Shown here: one piece after another, positions 6,956 to 14,565 of the stretch
Layout: every line of letters begins with the position of its first letter
How positions within the stretch are numbered: position 1 is the stretch's first letter
Assembly: GCA_947625355.1 (NCBI GenBank)
Contig: CANQOA010000015.1
Coordinates: forward strand, 1 to 44,383
From: an uncultured Oscillospiraceae bacterium
GTDB lineage: Bacteria; Bacillota; Clostridia; Oscillospirales; Oscillospiraceae
Reading direction: 5' to 3'
DNA length: 44,383 nucleotides
Made by a program: the position numbers and the translations under genes
The notes under the pieces: model-generated
Database searches by the model: none
What the model saw: the letters and a program-made list of their open reading frames with translations, nothing else
Told to the model about the DNA's origin: nothing

Positions 6956-8041
6956 ATGCTGACCTATGACCTGCAGAAGCGGGGGCGGAGCCCCCTCTAT
7001 TATGCCCTGTACCGCGCCATCCGGGAGGACATCGCCGCCGGGACCCTGCCGCCGGGAGAGAAGCTGCCCTCCAAGCGGGCGCTGGCCGAGCACTTGGGCG
7101 TGAGCGTGGTGACGGTGGAGGGGGCCTACCGGCAGCTCATCGACGAGGGATACGTGTCCTCCCGGGAGCGGAGCGGGTTCTATGTCCGGGCGGTCGGCGC
7201 GGAGAGGATCGGCCCGGCCCCTGGCCGGGAGCCGCTGCGGCTGCTGCCGGAGGAGCCGGCCTCCGCCGGGACGGATTTTCCCTATTCCCTGTGGTCCAAG
7301 ACCCTGCGCCGCGTCATCTCCGATCAGGGGAGCCGCCTGGCGGACCGGCCGCCCAACGAGGGCTGCGCCGTGCTGCGCAACGCCATCGCCCGGTACCTGC
7401 TGCGCTACCGGGGGATGTATGCCCAGCCGGAGCGGATCGTGGTGGGGTCCGGCTCGGAGCAGCTGTACGGCTTCGTGGCCCGGATGCTGGCGGGGCGGAC
7501 CTTTGCCATCGAGTGGCCCTCCTATGGCCAGATCGAGGCGGTGTATAAAGGCGCGGGCGCGGCGGTGGAGCGGCTGCCCATCGGCGCGGCGGGCATCGAG
7601 AGCGGCGCCCTGGCCGCGGCGACGGCCCAGGTGCTGCACGTGACCCCCTTCCACAGCTGGCCTACCGGCGTCACCGCCCCCGCCGCCAAGCGGTATGAAT
7701 ACCTCCAGTGGGCGGCCGCCCGCCCGGGCCGGTATATCGTGGAGGACGACTTCGACAGCGAGTTTTTCATGCCCGGCAAGCCTCTGGAGAGCCTGTATTC
7801 CATGGACGAGCGGGGCGCGGTGATCTATCTGAACACCTTCTCCCGGAGCCTGGCCCCTTCCATGCGCATGGGGTACATGATCCTGCCGGAGGCGCTGCTG
7901 CCGGATTACCGGGAGCGGGTGGGGATGTACTCCTGCTCGGTGCCGGTGCTGGAGCAATACGCCCTGGCGGCGTTTTTGGACGAGGGCCACTTTGAACGCC
8001 ATCTGAACCGGGTCCGCCGCCGGCGGGAGCGGACAGAATAG
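6956..8041 (+). CDS. MocR/PdxR-type regulator, degenerate and C-terminally short
   Basis: MocR proteins join a GntR winged-helix domain to an aminotransferase-like domain that binds PLP. Here residues 1-75 form the winged helix (EKLPSKRALAEHLGVSVVTV), and residues ~100-361 match the aminotransferase fold, with VEDDFDSEF retained. The position that normally holds the PLP-forming lysine (NTFSKSLAPS in relatives) reads NTFSRSLAPS, with Arg297. The protein ends at residue 361, shortly after HLNRVRRRRE, so about 100 residues of the C-terminal small domain are missing, and a terminator follows immediately. It may be a decaying gene or a regulator that no longer uses PLP. Promoter and reading frame are intact. 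Confidence 0.85.
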   Translation: MLTYDLQKRGRSPLYYALYRAIREDIAAGTLPPGEKLPSKRALAEHLGVSVVTVEGAYRQLIDEGYVSSRERSGFYVRAVGAERIGPAPGREPLRLLPEEPASAGTDFPYSLWSKTLRRVISDQGSRLADRPPNEGCAVLRNAIARYLLRYRGMYAQPERIVVGSGSEQLYGFVARMLAGRTFAIEWPSYGQIEAVYKGAGAAVERLPIGAAGIESGALAAATAQVLHVTPFHSWPTGVTAPAAKRYEYLQWAAARPGRYIVEDDFDSEFFMPGKPLESLYSMDERGAVIYLNTFSRSLAPSMRMGYMILPEALLPDYRERVGMYSCSVPVLEQYALAAFLDEGHFERHLNRVRRRRERTE

Positions 8042-8045
8042 GACA

Positions 8046-8085
8046 CGCCTGCCGCGAAACGAGGTTTCGCGGCAGGCGCTTTTTT
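8046..8085 (+). terminator. Intrinsic terminator after the MocR-type gene
   Basis: A perfect 15-bp stem (8046-8060 with 8064-8078, loop GAG) followed by CTTTTTT. It lies 4 bases after the stop codon and in front of the convergent permease gene. Confidence 0.92.
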
Positions 8086-8089
8086 GGTT

Positions 8090-8863
8090 TTATGAGCCGG
8101 TGGAGGTGTAGTGCCGCACGCCCAGCCGCCAGAGGGCCAGGCAGGGGATCAAAAACAGCAGCGACACCGGCGGCAGCAGGCCGTACTGCCATGGCCCCCG
8201 GTCCAGCAGATACTGCAGCGGCCAGTGCTGGATCAGCGCCAGCGGCACGAGCGCCGTCAGCAGCCACAGCACACCCCTGCCGTACACCCCGAAGGGGTAT
8301 TTGCCGTATTCCCGGGCCCCGTCGGTGAAGATGTTCATCACCTCCAGCCCCTCCAGGGTGAAGAAGCACAGGGCGGCGTAGATGAGGAACAGCCCGAAGA
8401 ACACGCCGGCCCCGCACAGGATCATCAGCGCGAATACCGCCGCCTTGCCAAAGGTCCACGCCACCGCGCCGGCCCGGATGGCCCACACCGCCATCGCGGC
8501 CGCCTGGAGCAGGCGGGAGGCCACGGTGAGCTTCAGGTCCTGGCATATGACCTGGGCCACCAGGGACCGGGGCCGGACCAGGATGCGGTCGAACTGGGCC
8601 TGGCGCAGGATGCGGGGGAAGGCGTCGAAGCCCCGGGCGAAGCACTCCGCCAGGGATGTGGCCGCCAGGATGACCGCGTAGCACAGCGCCAGCTGGGGCA
8701 GGGTGTAGCCGCCGATGTCGCCGAACCGTTCCAGCAGGAACGTCACCCCCAGAAAGCAGTTGAGGGCGATGAGCAGATGGCCCAGGCAGCTGAGGAAAAA
8801 GGACGTCTTATAGGTCATGGCGCTCTTGACGTGGATGGCCAGAAATCGCAGATAGAGTCTCAT
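8090..8863 (-). CDS. ABC-2 family permease, second membrane subunit
   Basis: A 257-residue membrane protein with about six predicted spans and an N-terminal amphipathic start (MRLYLRFLAIHVKSAMTYK). The cytoplasmic segment RILRQAQFDRILVRPRSLVA matches the family of paired permeases (ABC2_membrane_6) that work with a DrrA-like ATPase. It starts 3 bases after the preceding permease gene. Together with the two genes upstream it forms an exporter of unknown substrate. Confidence 0.85.
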   Translation of the reverse strand: MRLYLRFLAIHVKSAMTYKTSFFLSCLGHLLIALNCFLGVTFLLERFGDIGGYTLPQLALCYAVILAATSLAECFARGFDAFPRILRQAQFDRILVRPRSLVAQVICQDLKLTVASRLLQAAAMAVWAIRAGAVAWTFGKAAVFALMILCGAGVFFGLFLIYAALCFFTLEGLEVMNIFTDGAREYGKYPFGVYGRGVLWLLTALVPLALIQHWPLQYLLDRGPWQYGLLPPVSLLFLIPCLALWRLGVRHYTSTGS

Positions 8864-8866
8864 GGC

Positions 8867-9670
8867 TCATCCTCCCGCCACGGCCGTCCGGCGCAGACCG
8901 GCCCGCATGAGGACCCAGCCGCCGGCGATCAGCACCGCCGCCCAGAACAGCTGCAAGCCCATGGCCCGGGGGATGTCCGCCCCGGCGATATCCCCGCCGA
9001 AGATGCGCAGCGGCACGTTCTGCATGGCCCCGAAGGGGGACAGCTCCGCGATCCGCCGCAGGCCCGCCGGCAGGAAGGGCAGCGGCACGATGGCGCCGCC
9101 CAGCAGGTCCGCCGCCGCCGTGGCGACCACCTGGACCCCGTTGGGGTCCGTCAGGTGGAAGGTGAGCGCGTACAGGAACATCACCATCCCACAGACCACC
9201 AGCATCATCAGCCCGGCGGACAGCAAAAACAGCCCGAATACCGCCGGCGATACGGTCAGCCGCAGGCCGTATGGCGCGGGGACGAGGCTCCCCAGCAGCA
9301 CCACCGGCGGCAGGCGCAGCAGCGCCCGGCCCAGCCGCAGCGCCAGGGACCGGGTCATCCACATCCCGTACAGGTCCATGGGCCGGATCAGCTCATAGGC
9401 CACGTCGCCGGTGCGCACGGACTGGATCAGCTCCTGCTCCCACTGCCACAGGGCGAACAGGGTCAAAAACGCCTGCTGCAGCCAGACATAGGACGCCAGG
9501 GCCTGCATGCCCATGGGGAACCGCTCCGGATGCTCCAGCCAGAAGGCCCGGTAGATGAGGATCTCCATGGCGCCCCATACGAACTGGGTGCTCAGCCCCG
9601 CCAGCGCCGCCGTCCGGTATTGCAGGCCGGCCATCAGGCGCATTTTGAAGAAGGAGAGATACTTTTTCAT
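8867..9670 (-). CDS. ABC-2 family permease, first membrane subunit
   Basis: A 267-residue membrane protein with about six spans. MKKYLSFFKMRLMAGLQYRT and the loop IQSVRTGDVAYELIRPMDLY are characteristic of ABC2_membrane_6 permeases; the RTGDVAYELIRP stretch parallels the equivalent loop in the partner gene, so the two permeases are paralogues forming a heterodimer. The gene begins 16 bases after the ATPase gene. Confidence 0.85.
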   Translation of the reverse strand: MKKYLSFFKMRLMAGLQYRTAALAGLSTQFVWGAMEILIYRAFWLEHPERFPMGMQALASYVWLQQAFLTLFALWQWEQELIQSVRTGDVAYELIRPMDLYGMWMTRSLALRLGRALLRLPPVVLLGSLVPAPYGLRLTVSPAVFGLFLLSAGLMMLVVCGMVMFLYALTFHLTDPNGVQVVATAAADLLGGAIVPLPFLPAGLRRIAELSPFGAMQNVPLRIFGGDIAGADIPRAMGLQLFWAAVLIAGGWVLMRAGLRRTAVAGG

Positions 9671-9686
9671 CCTGTCCCGCCTCCTC

Positions 9687-10484
9687 TCACAGCCCGAACC
9701 GGCGGTACAGGTCCGCCACCGATTCCTCGGTGGAGAGGTTCTCCCCGGCCATGGCCCGGATCTGGGCCGTGCTGCCGTCCAGCAGCAGCCGCCCCTTGCC
9801 GATGAGCAGCACCCGGGAGCACAGCGCGTCCACGTCCTGCATGTCGTGGGTGGTGAGCACCACCGTGGTGCCGCACAGCCGGTTCTGCTCCAGAATGAAC
9901 TGGCGCACCTTCAGCTTGCTCACCGCGTCCAGCCCGATGGTGGGCTCGTCCAGGAAAAGCACCTGGGGCGAGTGGAGCAGCGCCGCCGCGATCTCGCAGC
10001 GCATCCGCTGGCCCAGGGAGAGCATCCGGGCCGGGGTCCTTAAAAGGTCCCCCAGGTCCAGCAGCGCCGTCAGCCGGTCCAGGGTCCGGCGGTACTGCGC
10101 CTGGGGCACCCGGTAGATGTCCCGCAGCAGCGCCATGGAGTCCGCCACCGGCACGTCCCACCAAAGCTGGCTGCGCTGGCCGAACACCACCCCCAGCCGG
10201 GCGACATGCTTTTTCCGGTCCTCCCAGGGGACCAGGCCGTTCACCGTGCACACGCCGCTGTCGGGCCGCAGGATGCCGCTGAGGATCTTGACGGTGGTGC
10301 TCTTGCCCGCGCCGTTGGGGCCGATGTAGCCCACGATCTGCCCGTCGGGGATGGTGAAGCTCATCTCCCGCAGGGCGGGGATCAGGTCGTACTGGCGGGA
10401 GATCAGGCTCTTTACCGCGCTGCCCAGGCCCGCCTCCCGCCGCCGGACCCGGTATGTCTTGTTCACACCTCGCATTTCTATCAT
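9687..10484 (-). CDS. ABC transporter ATP-binding protein (DrrA-like)
   Basis: A 265-residue ATPase. Walker A GPNGAGKST is at residues 55-63, the signature is LSLGQRMR, Walker B is VLFLDEPTIGLD, and the switch region is LTTHDMQDV. The segment GQRSQLWWDVPVADS after the Q-loop is typical of ATPases paired with ABC2_membrane_6 permeases. The start at 10484 is chosen for its AAAGGAG; the frame stays open upstream into the leader, and ATG at 10544 (MKVPNAFRW) is the main alternative. First gene of the exporter operon, divergent from spo0A. Confidence 0.92.
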   Translation of the reverse strand: MIEMRGVNKTYRVRRREAGLGSAVKSLISRQYDLIPALREMSFTIPDGQIVGYIGPNGAGKSTTVKILSGILRPDSGVCTVNGLVPWEDRKKHVARLGVVFGQRSQLWWDVPVADSMALLRDIYRVPQAQYRRTLDRLTALLDLGDLLRTPARMLSLGQRMRCEIAAALLHSPQVLFLDEPTIGLDAVSKLKVRQFILEQNRLCGTTVVLTTHDMQDVDALCSRVLLIGKGRLLLDGSTAQIRAMAGENLSTEESVADLYRRFGL

Positions 10485-10667
10485 GGTCGTTCGCTCCTTT
10501 TCTGAAATGGCCCCGGCTCGGTCAGACCAGCGGAAGGCATTGGGCACCTTCATGGCCTTAAGGACGGCGGGAAATATTTCATCAGGAACCGCGCGGGCGG
10601 CAACGTGCCCCTCCTGCGCCAGACAAAATATCCTCTTCTCACCCGAAAAAGGGCAAAAAGGAAGCTC

Positions 10668-10697
10668 ATTATAAGACCGCCGGCCATCCGCTGTCAA
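10668..10697 (-). promoter_or_regulatory. Promoter of the ABC exporter operon
   Basis: On the minus strand TTGACA (10697-10692), 18 bases, TATAAT (10673-10668): consensus hexamers. The predicted transcript has a leader of about 175 nt before the ATPase start. A possible 17-codon upstream frame begins with TTG after AGGAGG (near 10607) and ends at a TGA overlapping the ATG at 10544. The 427-base gap 10485-10911 holds this leader, two Spo0A-box-like sites and the spo0A promoter. Confidence 0.85.
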
Positions 10698-10733
10698 GCG
10701 TTTTTTGCGCGTCCGCGGCGGCACAGCGGTCAT

Positions 10734-10765
10734 TTTTCGACCGGTCCGTGTCGGATATTGTCGAA
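10734..10765. promoter_or_regulatory. Two Spo0A-box-like sites
   Basis: GTCGAAAA on the minus strand (10734-10741) and TGTCGAA on the plus strand (10759-10765) match the core of the 0A box (TTTGTCGAAAA). They lie between the divergent promoters of spo0A and the ABC exporter. Autoregulation of spo0A by Spo0A~P is well known in Bacillus; whether the exporter is also controlled is inference from position. Confidence 0.55.
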
Positions 10766-10815
10766 GGATGTAAAATTATGTAAACAAAAAACCCCGCTGT
10801 TTTACCGGTTTTCTG

Positions 10816-10844
10816 TTGCAATAGAGCGGTCGTTATGGTAAATT
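10816..10844 (+). promoter_or_regulatory. Promoter of spo0A
   Basis: TTGCAA (10816-10821), 17 bases, TAAATT (10839-10844) with an extended TGG before the -10. No sigma-H style promoter was recognised with confidence. The start codon lies about 60 bases further on, preceded by AGGAGGAAA. Confidence 0.6.
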
Positions 10845-10911
10845 GTAAAAGCTGACGCAACGAGTTGCAAGAGAGAAAGGCGGCCCGAATTTCATACAGG
10901 AGGAAACGTTC

Positions 10912-11703
10912 ATGGAAACTACGACGCGCATTCTCATTGCCGATCCCGGCGAGGACTTCCGAAAAATGCTGGCGGAGGTCATGAATGGAGAGGAGGACCT
11001 CCAGGTCGTGGGAGCGGCCGGAGACGGACAGGAGGCGCTGGCGATGGCGGAAAAACTGCGCCCCGATGTCCTGGTCACGGACTTGGTGCTGACGCATCTG
11101 GACGGGGTGGGCCTGCTGGCCGCGCTGAAGGAGCGTGAGGACGCCCCGGCGGCCATCGTCCTGTCCGGCTTTTTCAATGACAAGACCGTGTCTGCCTGCG
11201 CGGAGCTGGGGGCGTATTACTTCATCCCAAAGCCCTGCGACGTGCCGGCCCTGCTGACCCATGTCCGCCAGGTGGCCGCCGGCCGGCGCCGCCCCGGACA
11301 GGCTCCCTCCCAGGGGGTGGCCATGGCGCCGCTGCCCAAGGAGCCCAGTCTGGAGGCGGTGGTCACCGACATCATCCACGAGATCGGCGTGCCCGCCCAT
11401 ATCAAGGGGTACCAGTATCTGCGGGAGGCCATCATCCTCACCGTCAACGACATGGAGGTCATCAACGCCGTCACCAAGGTGCTCTATCCCGCCGTGGCGA
11501 AGAAATTCGCCACCACCCCCAGCCGGGTGGAGCGGGCCATTCGCCACGCCATCGAGGTGGCCTGGGACCGGGGCGACCTGGAGACGCTGCAGAAGTTCTT
11601 CGGCTATACCGTGTCCAACATCAAGGGCAAGCCCACAAATTCCGAATTCATCGCCATGATAGCGGACAGCCTCACTTTGGGGCGGAAGTCAGGACAAGCG
11701 TGA
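10912..11703 (+). CDS. spo0A: Sporulation master regulator Spo0A
   Basis: Response regulator that commits the cell to sporulation when phosphorylated. It has 263 residues: receiver at 5-125, linker, and the Spo0A C-terminal DNA-binding domain at ~143-255 with [20 protein letters not shown] and the recognition region [17 protein letters not shown]. The phospho-acceptor is Asp57 (LVTD) and the conserved lysine Lys107 (IPKPCD). The acidic pocket is altered: the usual Asp-Asp pair reads Asp11-Pro12, the Met-Pro after the acceptor is replaced (DLVLTHLDG), and the switch Thr is Ser85. The DNA-binding half is conserved. Single gene with its own promoter and terminator. Confidence 0.96.
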   Translation: METTTRILIADPGEDFRKMLAEVMNGEEDLQVVGAAGDGQEALAMAEKLRPDVLVTDLVLTHLDGVGLLAALKEREDAPAAIVLSGFFNDKTVSACAELGAYYFIPKPCDVPALLTHVRQVAAGRRRPGQAPSQGVAMAPLPKEPSLEAVVTDIIHEIGVPAHIKGYQYLREAIILTVNDMEVINAVTKVLYPAVAKKFATTPSRVERAIRHAIEVAWDRGDLETLQKFFGYTVSNIKGKPTNSEFIAMIADSLTLGRKSGQA

Positions 11704-11726
11704 GAAAAGCCGCGTATACGCGGACG

Positions 11727-11758
11727 CCCCCGGACCCTGGTCCGGGGGTATTGCTTTG
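11727..11758 (+). terminator. Probable terminator of spo0A
   Basis: A 10-bp GC stem (CCCCCGGACC / GGTCCGGGGG, loop CT) followed by TATTGCTTT. The T-tract is poor, but placement just after the spo0A stop supports it. Confidence 0.6.
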
Positions 11759-11784
11759 CAAAAATACCCATGGTAATATATACT
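11756..11784 (+). promoter_or_regulatory. Promoter of the DUF5067 gene
   Basis: TTGCAA (11756-11761), 17 bases, TATACT (11779-11784), directly after the spo0A terminator stem. The leader to the start at 11908 is about 115 bases. Confidence 0.7.
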
Positions 11785-11907
11785 TGTGATATAAACCGAT
11801 CTTACTGTGAGCGCGGCCACGATACGCGGACCGAAACGCTTGCATGGTCTCCGACCGGAGGGGCGAGATATCATAAGACGATATGAACAGAAAGAGAGGA
11901 CTACGAT

Positions 11908-12837
11908 ATGCCGGCTATAGCGAGATTTGTTTCTTTCGACGGAGTGGTCGCGTTCTCCGAACGGGTCATGAAGCTCCAGAAGCGCGACCAGGAGGCGATA
12001 ATGATCCCGCTCGACGACGTTGTATCCGTCAGAGTGAGGCGGCCCCAGGAGGATTCGGACGGATTCATCAGAATCGAGACAGCGGACGGTAAGCGGTACA
12101 GGATCTTTTTCGAGGATGACCAGCTGCAGGAGGCTGTGCAATTCAAGAGGTGCTTTGAAGATACAGTGTCGGACGGAGAAGATGAAACGACGGCGCCGCT
12201 CCCGGAAAAGGCGGTCTCTCCCCGTCCGGAGCGTCAAAGCCGCTATGAGGGAAACGCCCGGCCAGCCCGTGCAAATCCCGGAAGCGCGCCGAGAAAACCG
12301 ATATTCAAAAGATGGTGGTTTTGGGTTGCCTGCGCTGTCTTAGTCATCGGTATAGTCGGGATCATTGCAGGCGGACCGGGCAAAAAAGACGATACCGCCG
12401 CTGGCGCCGGCGCCAAAGTGTCGCAGTCGGGAGCATCCGGTGATGGTCAGTCCGCCCCGGGGCAGACCGGCGGCGCGGTGGACGTAGGAGACTATGCCGT
12501 CGAGATCAAAGACGCCTTTTTGGCGACGGATTACGAAGGAAAACCGGCATTGGTCGTGACATATACATGGACCAATAATAGCAGCGAGACGACCAGCGCG
12601 ATGGCGTCGCTTCTCGAAAAGGCTTTTCAAGACGGCATAGAGCTGGAACACGCGACCATGGGAGATGTCGAAGGTTATGACGGGGAAGCGGAGTGGAAAG
12701 ATATCCGCCCTGGCGTGTCCCTGGATGTTGATATGGCATTTTCTCTTAGAAGTGAATCTGACGTAGAAGTAGAAGTAAGTAATTGGCTTAATACTTATGA
12801 CCCGGCAGTAAAGACATTTAGTCTGGGCAGCCCTTGA
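11908..12837 (+). CDS. Membrane-anchored protein with PH-like and DUF5067 domains
   Basis: A 309-residue protein of unknown function. Residues 1-90 look like a small bacterial PH-like fold (IARFVSFDGVVAFSERVMKL, VVSVRVRRPQ). A charged, proline-rich linker follows, then one transmembrane span at about 137-154 (WWFWVACAVLVIGIVGII) and a Gly/Ser-rich linker. The extracellular DUF5067-like domain starts near residue 190 (YAVEIKDAFLATDYEGKPAL, VTYTWTNNSSE). The N-terminal part should be cytoplasmic. Codon use is visibly less GC-biased (more AGA, ATA, GAT, TTG) than neighbouring genes, which suggests acquisition or low expression. It is a single-gene unit with its own promoter and terminator. Confidence 0.8.
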   Translation: MPAIARFVSFDGVVAFSERVMKLQKRDQEAIMIPLDDVVSVRVRRPQEDSDGFIRIETADGKRYRIFFEDDQLQEAVQFKRCFEDTVSDGEDETTAPLPEKAVSPRPERQSRYEGNARPARANPGSAPRKPIFKRWWFWVACAVLVIGIVGIIAGGPGKKDDTAAGAGAKVSQSGASGDGQSAPGQTGGAVDVGDYAVEIKDAFLATDYEGKPALVVTYTWTNNSSETTSAMASLLEKAFQDGIELEHATMGDVEGYDGEAEWKDIRPGVSLDVDMAFSLRSESDVEVEVSNWLNTYDPAVKTFSLGSP

Positions 12838-12912
12838 ATGGGGGCCGGCCAGCTGCGCGGCAAGGCGGGGATGAGAAAAACCCCAATGAAACAGCAACAG
12901 GAACATAAAAAG

Positions 12913-12942
12913 ACCGGGGCGCGAAAGCGTCCCGGTTTTTTA
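12913..12942 (+). terminator. Intrinsic terminator after the DUF5067 gene
   Basis: Stem ACCGGGGCGC / GCGTCCCGGT (one G-T pair) closed by a GAAA tetraloop and followed by TTTTTATC. Confidence 0.85.
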
Positions 12943-12954
12943 TCAATCAAACTA

Positions 12955-14463
12955 CTATTGTTTAAAATATGTATCGAAGTAATTGCCGTCGCCGGAGGGG
13001 GGAGGCGGCTGCTGAGGAGCGTCGTCATACCGGCCGTCGCGGCCGCCGTCATAGACGCCGGGGTCGTCGTAGTAGTCATCCTCCGTGTCGCCGGGATCGT
13101 CCAGCCACTCCGCCTCCTGCTGGGCCTGGGAGATGGCCCGGTCCTTGCGGGCCACCCGCAGGCTGTGCAGGTGGCGCAGCCGCTGGATGAGGTAGATGAG
13201 CACCAGCAGCAGATAGATCGCCAGCACGATGATCAGCACGGTGACGATCTGCCGGATGGCCGGATTGCGGGGCAGTCCCTCGATCTGGGTGCGCATGTAT
13301 TCCAGACGGGATATCTCCGAGGTGGAGGCGGCCACCAGGCGGGAGGTGCCATACTCCACCCCGTCCATGTACACGGTGACCTCGCCCAGATGCTCGCCCG
13401 CGGCGATGGGCGCGGTGAGGGTGCGGCCCTCGGCCTCATGCAGATAGGTGACCGAGTAGGAGATGTCGCCCAGCTCCTGGTCGTTTTGCAGGATCACAGA
13501 GATCTGGGTCTCGGGCCGGACGCCCACATTGGCGGGATTGCCCAGCTCCACGGGCAGGGTGGCCAGCGTGGCGGTGGAGCTGAGGATGCTGCGGTAGCTG
13601 AAGTTGGCAAAGACCCAGTCGAAGAGGGTCACCGCGTCCCGGAACTGGTCGCCGTTGGAGGGGCAGCCCAGGACCACGGCGATGATATTCATGTCGTTCC
13701 AGTTGGCGGCGGCCACCAGGCACTGGCCCACCTCGGGGGAGTAGCCGGTCTTAAGGCCGTATGCCTCGGGATAATAGTAGTCGCTGCCGGGGGTCAGCAG
13801 GGCGTTGATGTTGGTCAGGGTCCGGGTCCCGGCGGCCTCCGTGGCCTCCACGGTATAGCCGGAGGAGCCGCACACTGCCAGCACCGGGGCGCTGGATACC
13901 AGCTCCCGGGAGATCAGTGCCAGGTCATGGGCGGAGGAATAGTGGCCTTCGGCGGCCTGGCCGTTGGGGTTGGCGAAGTGGGAGTTGGTGCAGCCCAGCT
14001 CCGCGGCGCGCTCGTTCATGGTGGCCACGAAGTTCTCCACCGTGCCGCCCACGTGTTCGGCCAGGATGATGGATGCGTCCGAGGCCGAGAGCAGCAGCGA
14101 GCAGTACAGCAGGTCCTCCACCGTCAGCGTCTCGCCGGGCACGATGGCCGGATTGGCCGTGGCGGCGGAGTCGCTCAGATAGCTGCGGAAATTCTCCGAC
14201 GCGGTCACGTCGTCCACCAGAGAGATGTTGCGCAGATCGATCTGCTCCGCCACCAGCAGCGAGCTCATCAGCATGGTCAGCCCGCCGGGGGCGAAGGCCT
14301 GGTCGCCGTTCAGCTCGTACAGCACGTCGCCCGTGTCCGCGTCCATCAGCACCGCCGCCTGGGCGGACACCACCGGATCGTCCAGCGCGAGGGCGGGGAC
14401 GGGCAGCAGCGCGGTGAACAGCGATATGATGAGAAGAAGAGACAGCAGCTTGAATTTTTTCAT
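12955..14463 (-). CDS. DacF-like penicillin-binding protein, predicted catalytically inactive
   Basis: D-Ala-D-Ala carboxypeptidase (peptidase S11) family, 502 residues from the ATG at 14463 preceded by GGAG. Order: signal peptide 1-27, transpeptidase-like domain ~30-270, a PBP5-type C-terminal beta domain to ~385, a transmembrane span (~395-420, VLIIVLAIYLLLVLIYLI) and an acidic, Tyr/Pro-rich cytoplasmic tail. The SxxK catalytic motif reads Gly61-Leu-Thr-Met64, so the nucleophilic serine and the lysine are both gone. The SxN motif reads Ser126-Ala-Ser128. Only KTG (238-240) is intact. It should not hydrolyse peptidoglycan; a binding or scaffolding role is inferred. The frame is undamaged and the promoter is good, arguing against a pseudogene. 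Confidence 0.9.
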   Translation of the reverse strand: MKKFKLLSLLLIISLFTALLPVPALALDDPVVSAQAAVLMDADTGDVLYELNGDQAFAPGGLTMLMSSLLVAEQIDLRNISLVDDVTASENFRSYLSDSAATANPAIVPGETLTVEDLLYCSLLLSASDASIILAEHVGGTVENFVATMNERAAELGCTNSHFANPNGQAAEGHYSSAHDLALISRELVSSAPVLAVCGSSGYTVEATEAAGTRTLTNINALLTPGSDYYYPEAYGLKTGYSPEVGQCLVAAANWNDMNIIAVVLGCPSNGDQFRDAVTLFDWVFANFSYRSILSSTATLATLPVELGNPANVGVRPETQISVILQNDQELGDISYSVTYLHEAEGRTLTAPIAAGEHLGEVTVYMDGVEYGTSRLVAASTSEISRLEYMRTQIEGLPRNPAIRQIVTVLIIVLAIYLLLVLIYLIQRLRHLHSLRVARKDRAISQAQQEAEWLDDPGDTEDDYYDDPGVYDGGRDGRYDDAPQQPPPPSGDGNYFDTYFKQ

Positions 14464-14513
14464 GTCATTCTCCGAGAAAGTATGGTATGATGTACAAAAC
14501 ACGGTCCGCTTTT

Positions 14514-14542
14514 ATTATAGAAAAAAAACCGGGGAAAAGCAA
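14514..14542 (-). promoter_or_regulatory. Promoter of the DacF-like gene
   Basis: On the minus strand TTGCTT (14542-14537), 17 bases containing a T8 run, TATAAT (14519-14514). It is divergent from the ComEA-like gene. Confidence 0.7.
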
Positions 14543-14565
14543 CTGCTATCTTTATTAATTCTTTT

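Noticed and set aside
10485-10733. N-terminal extension of the ABC ATPase from 10733
   Set aside because: It would start upstream of the consensus promoter at 10668-10697; AAAGGAG marks the start at 10484.
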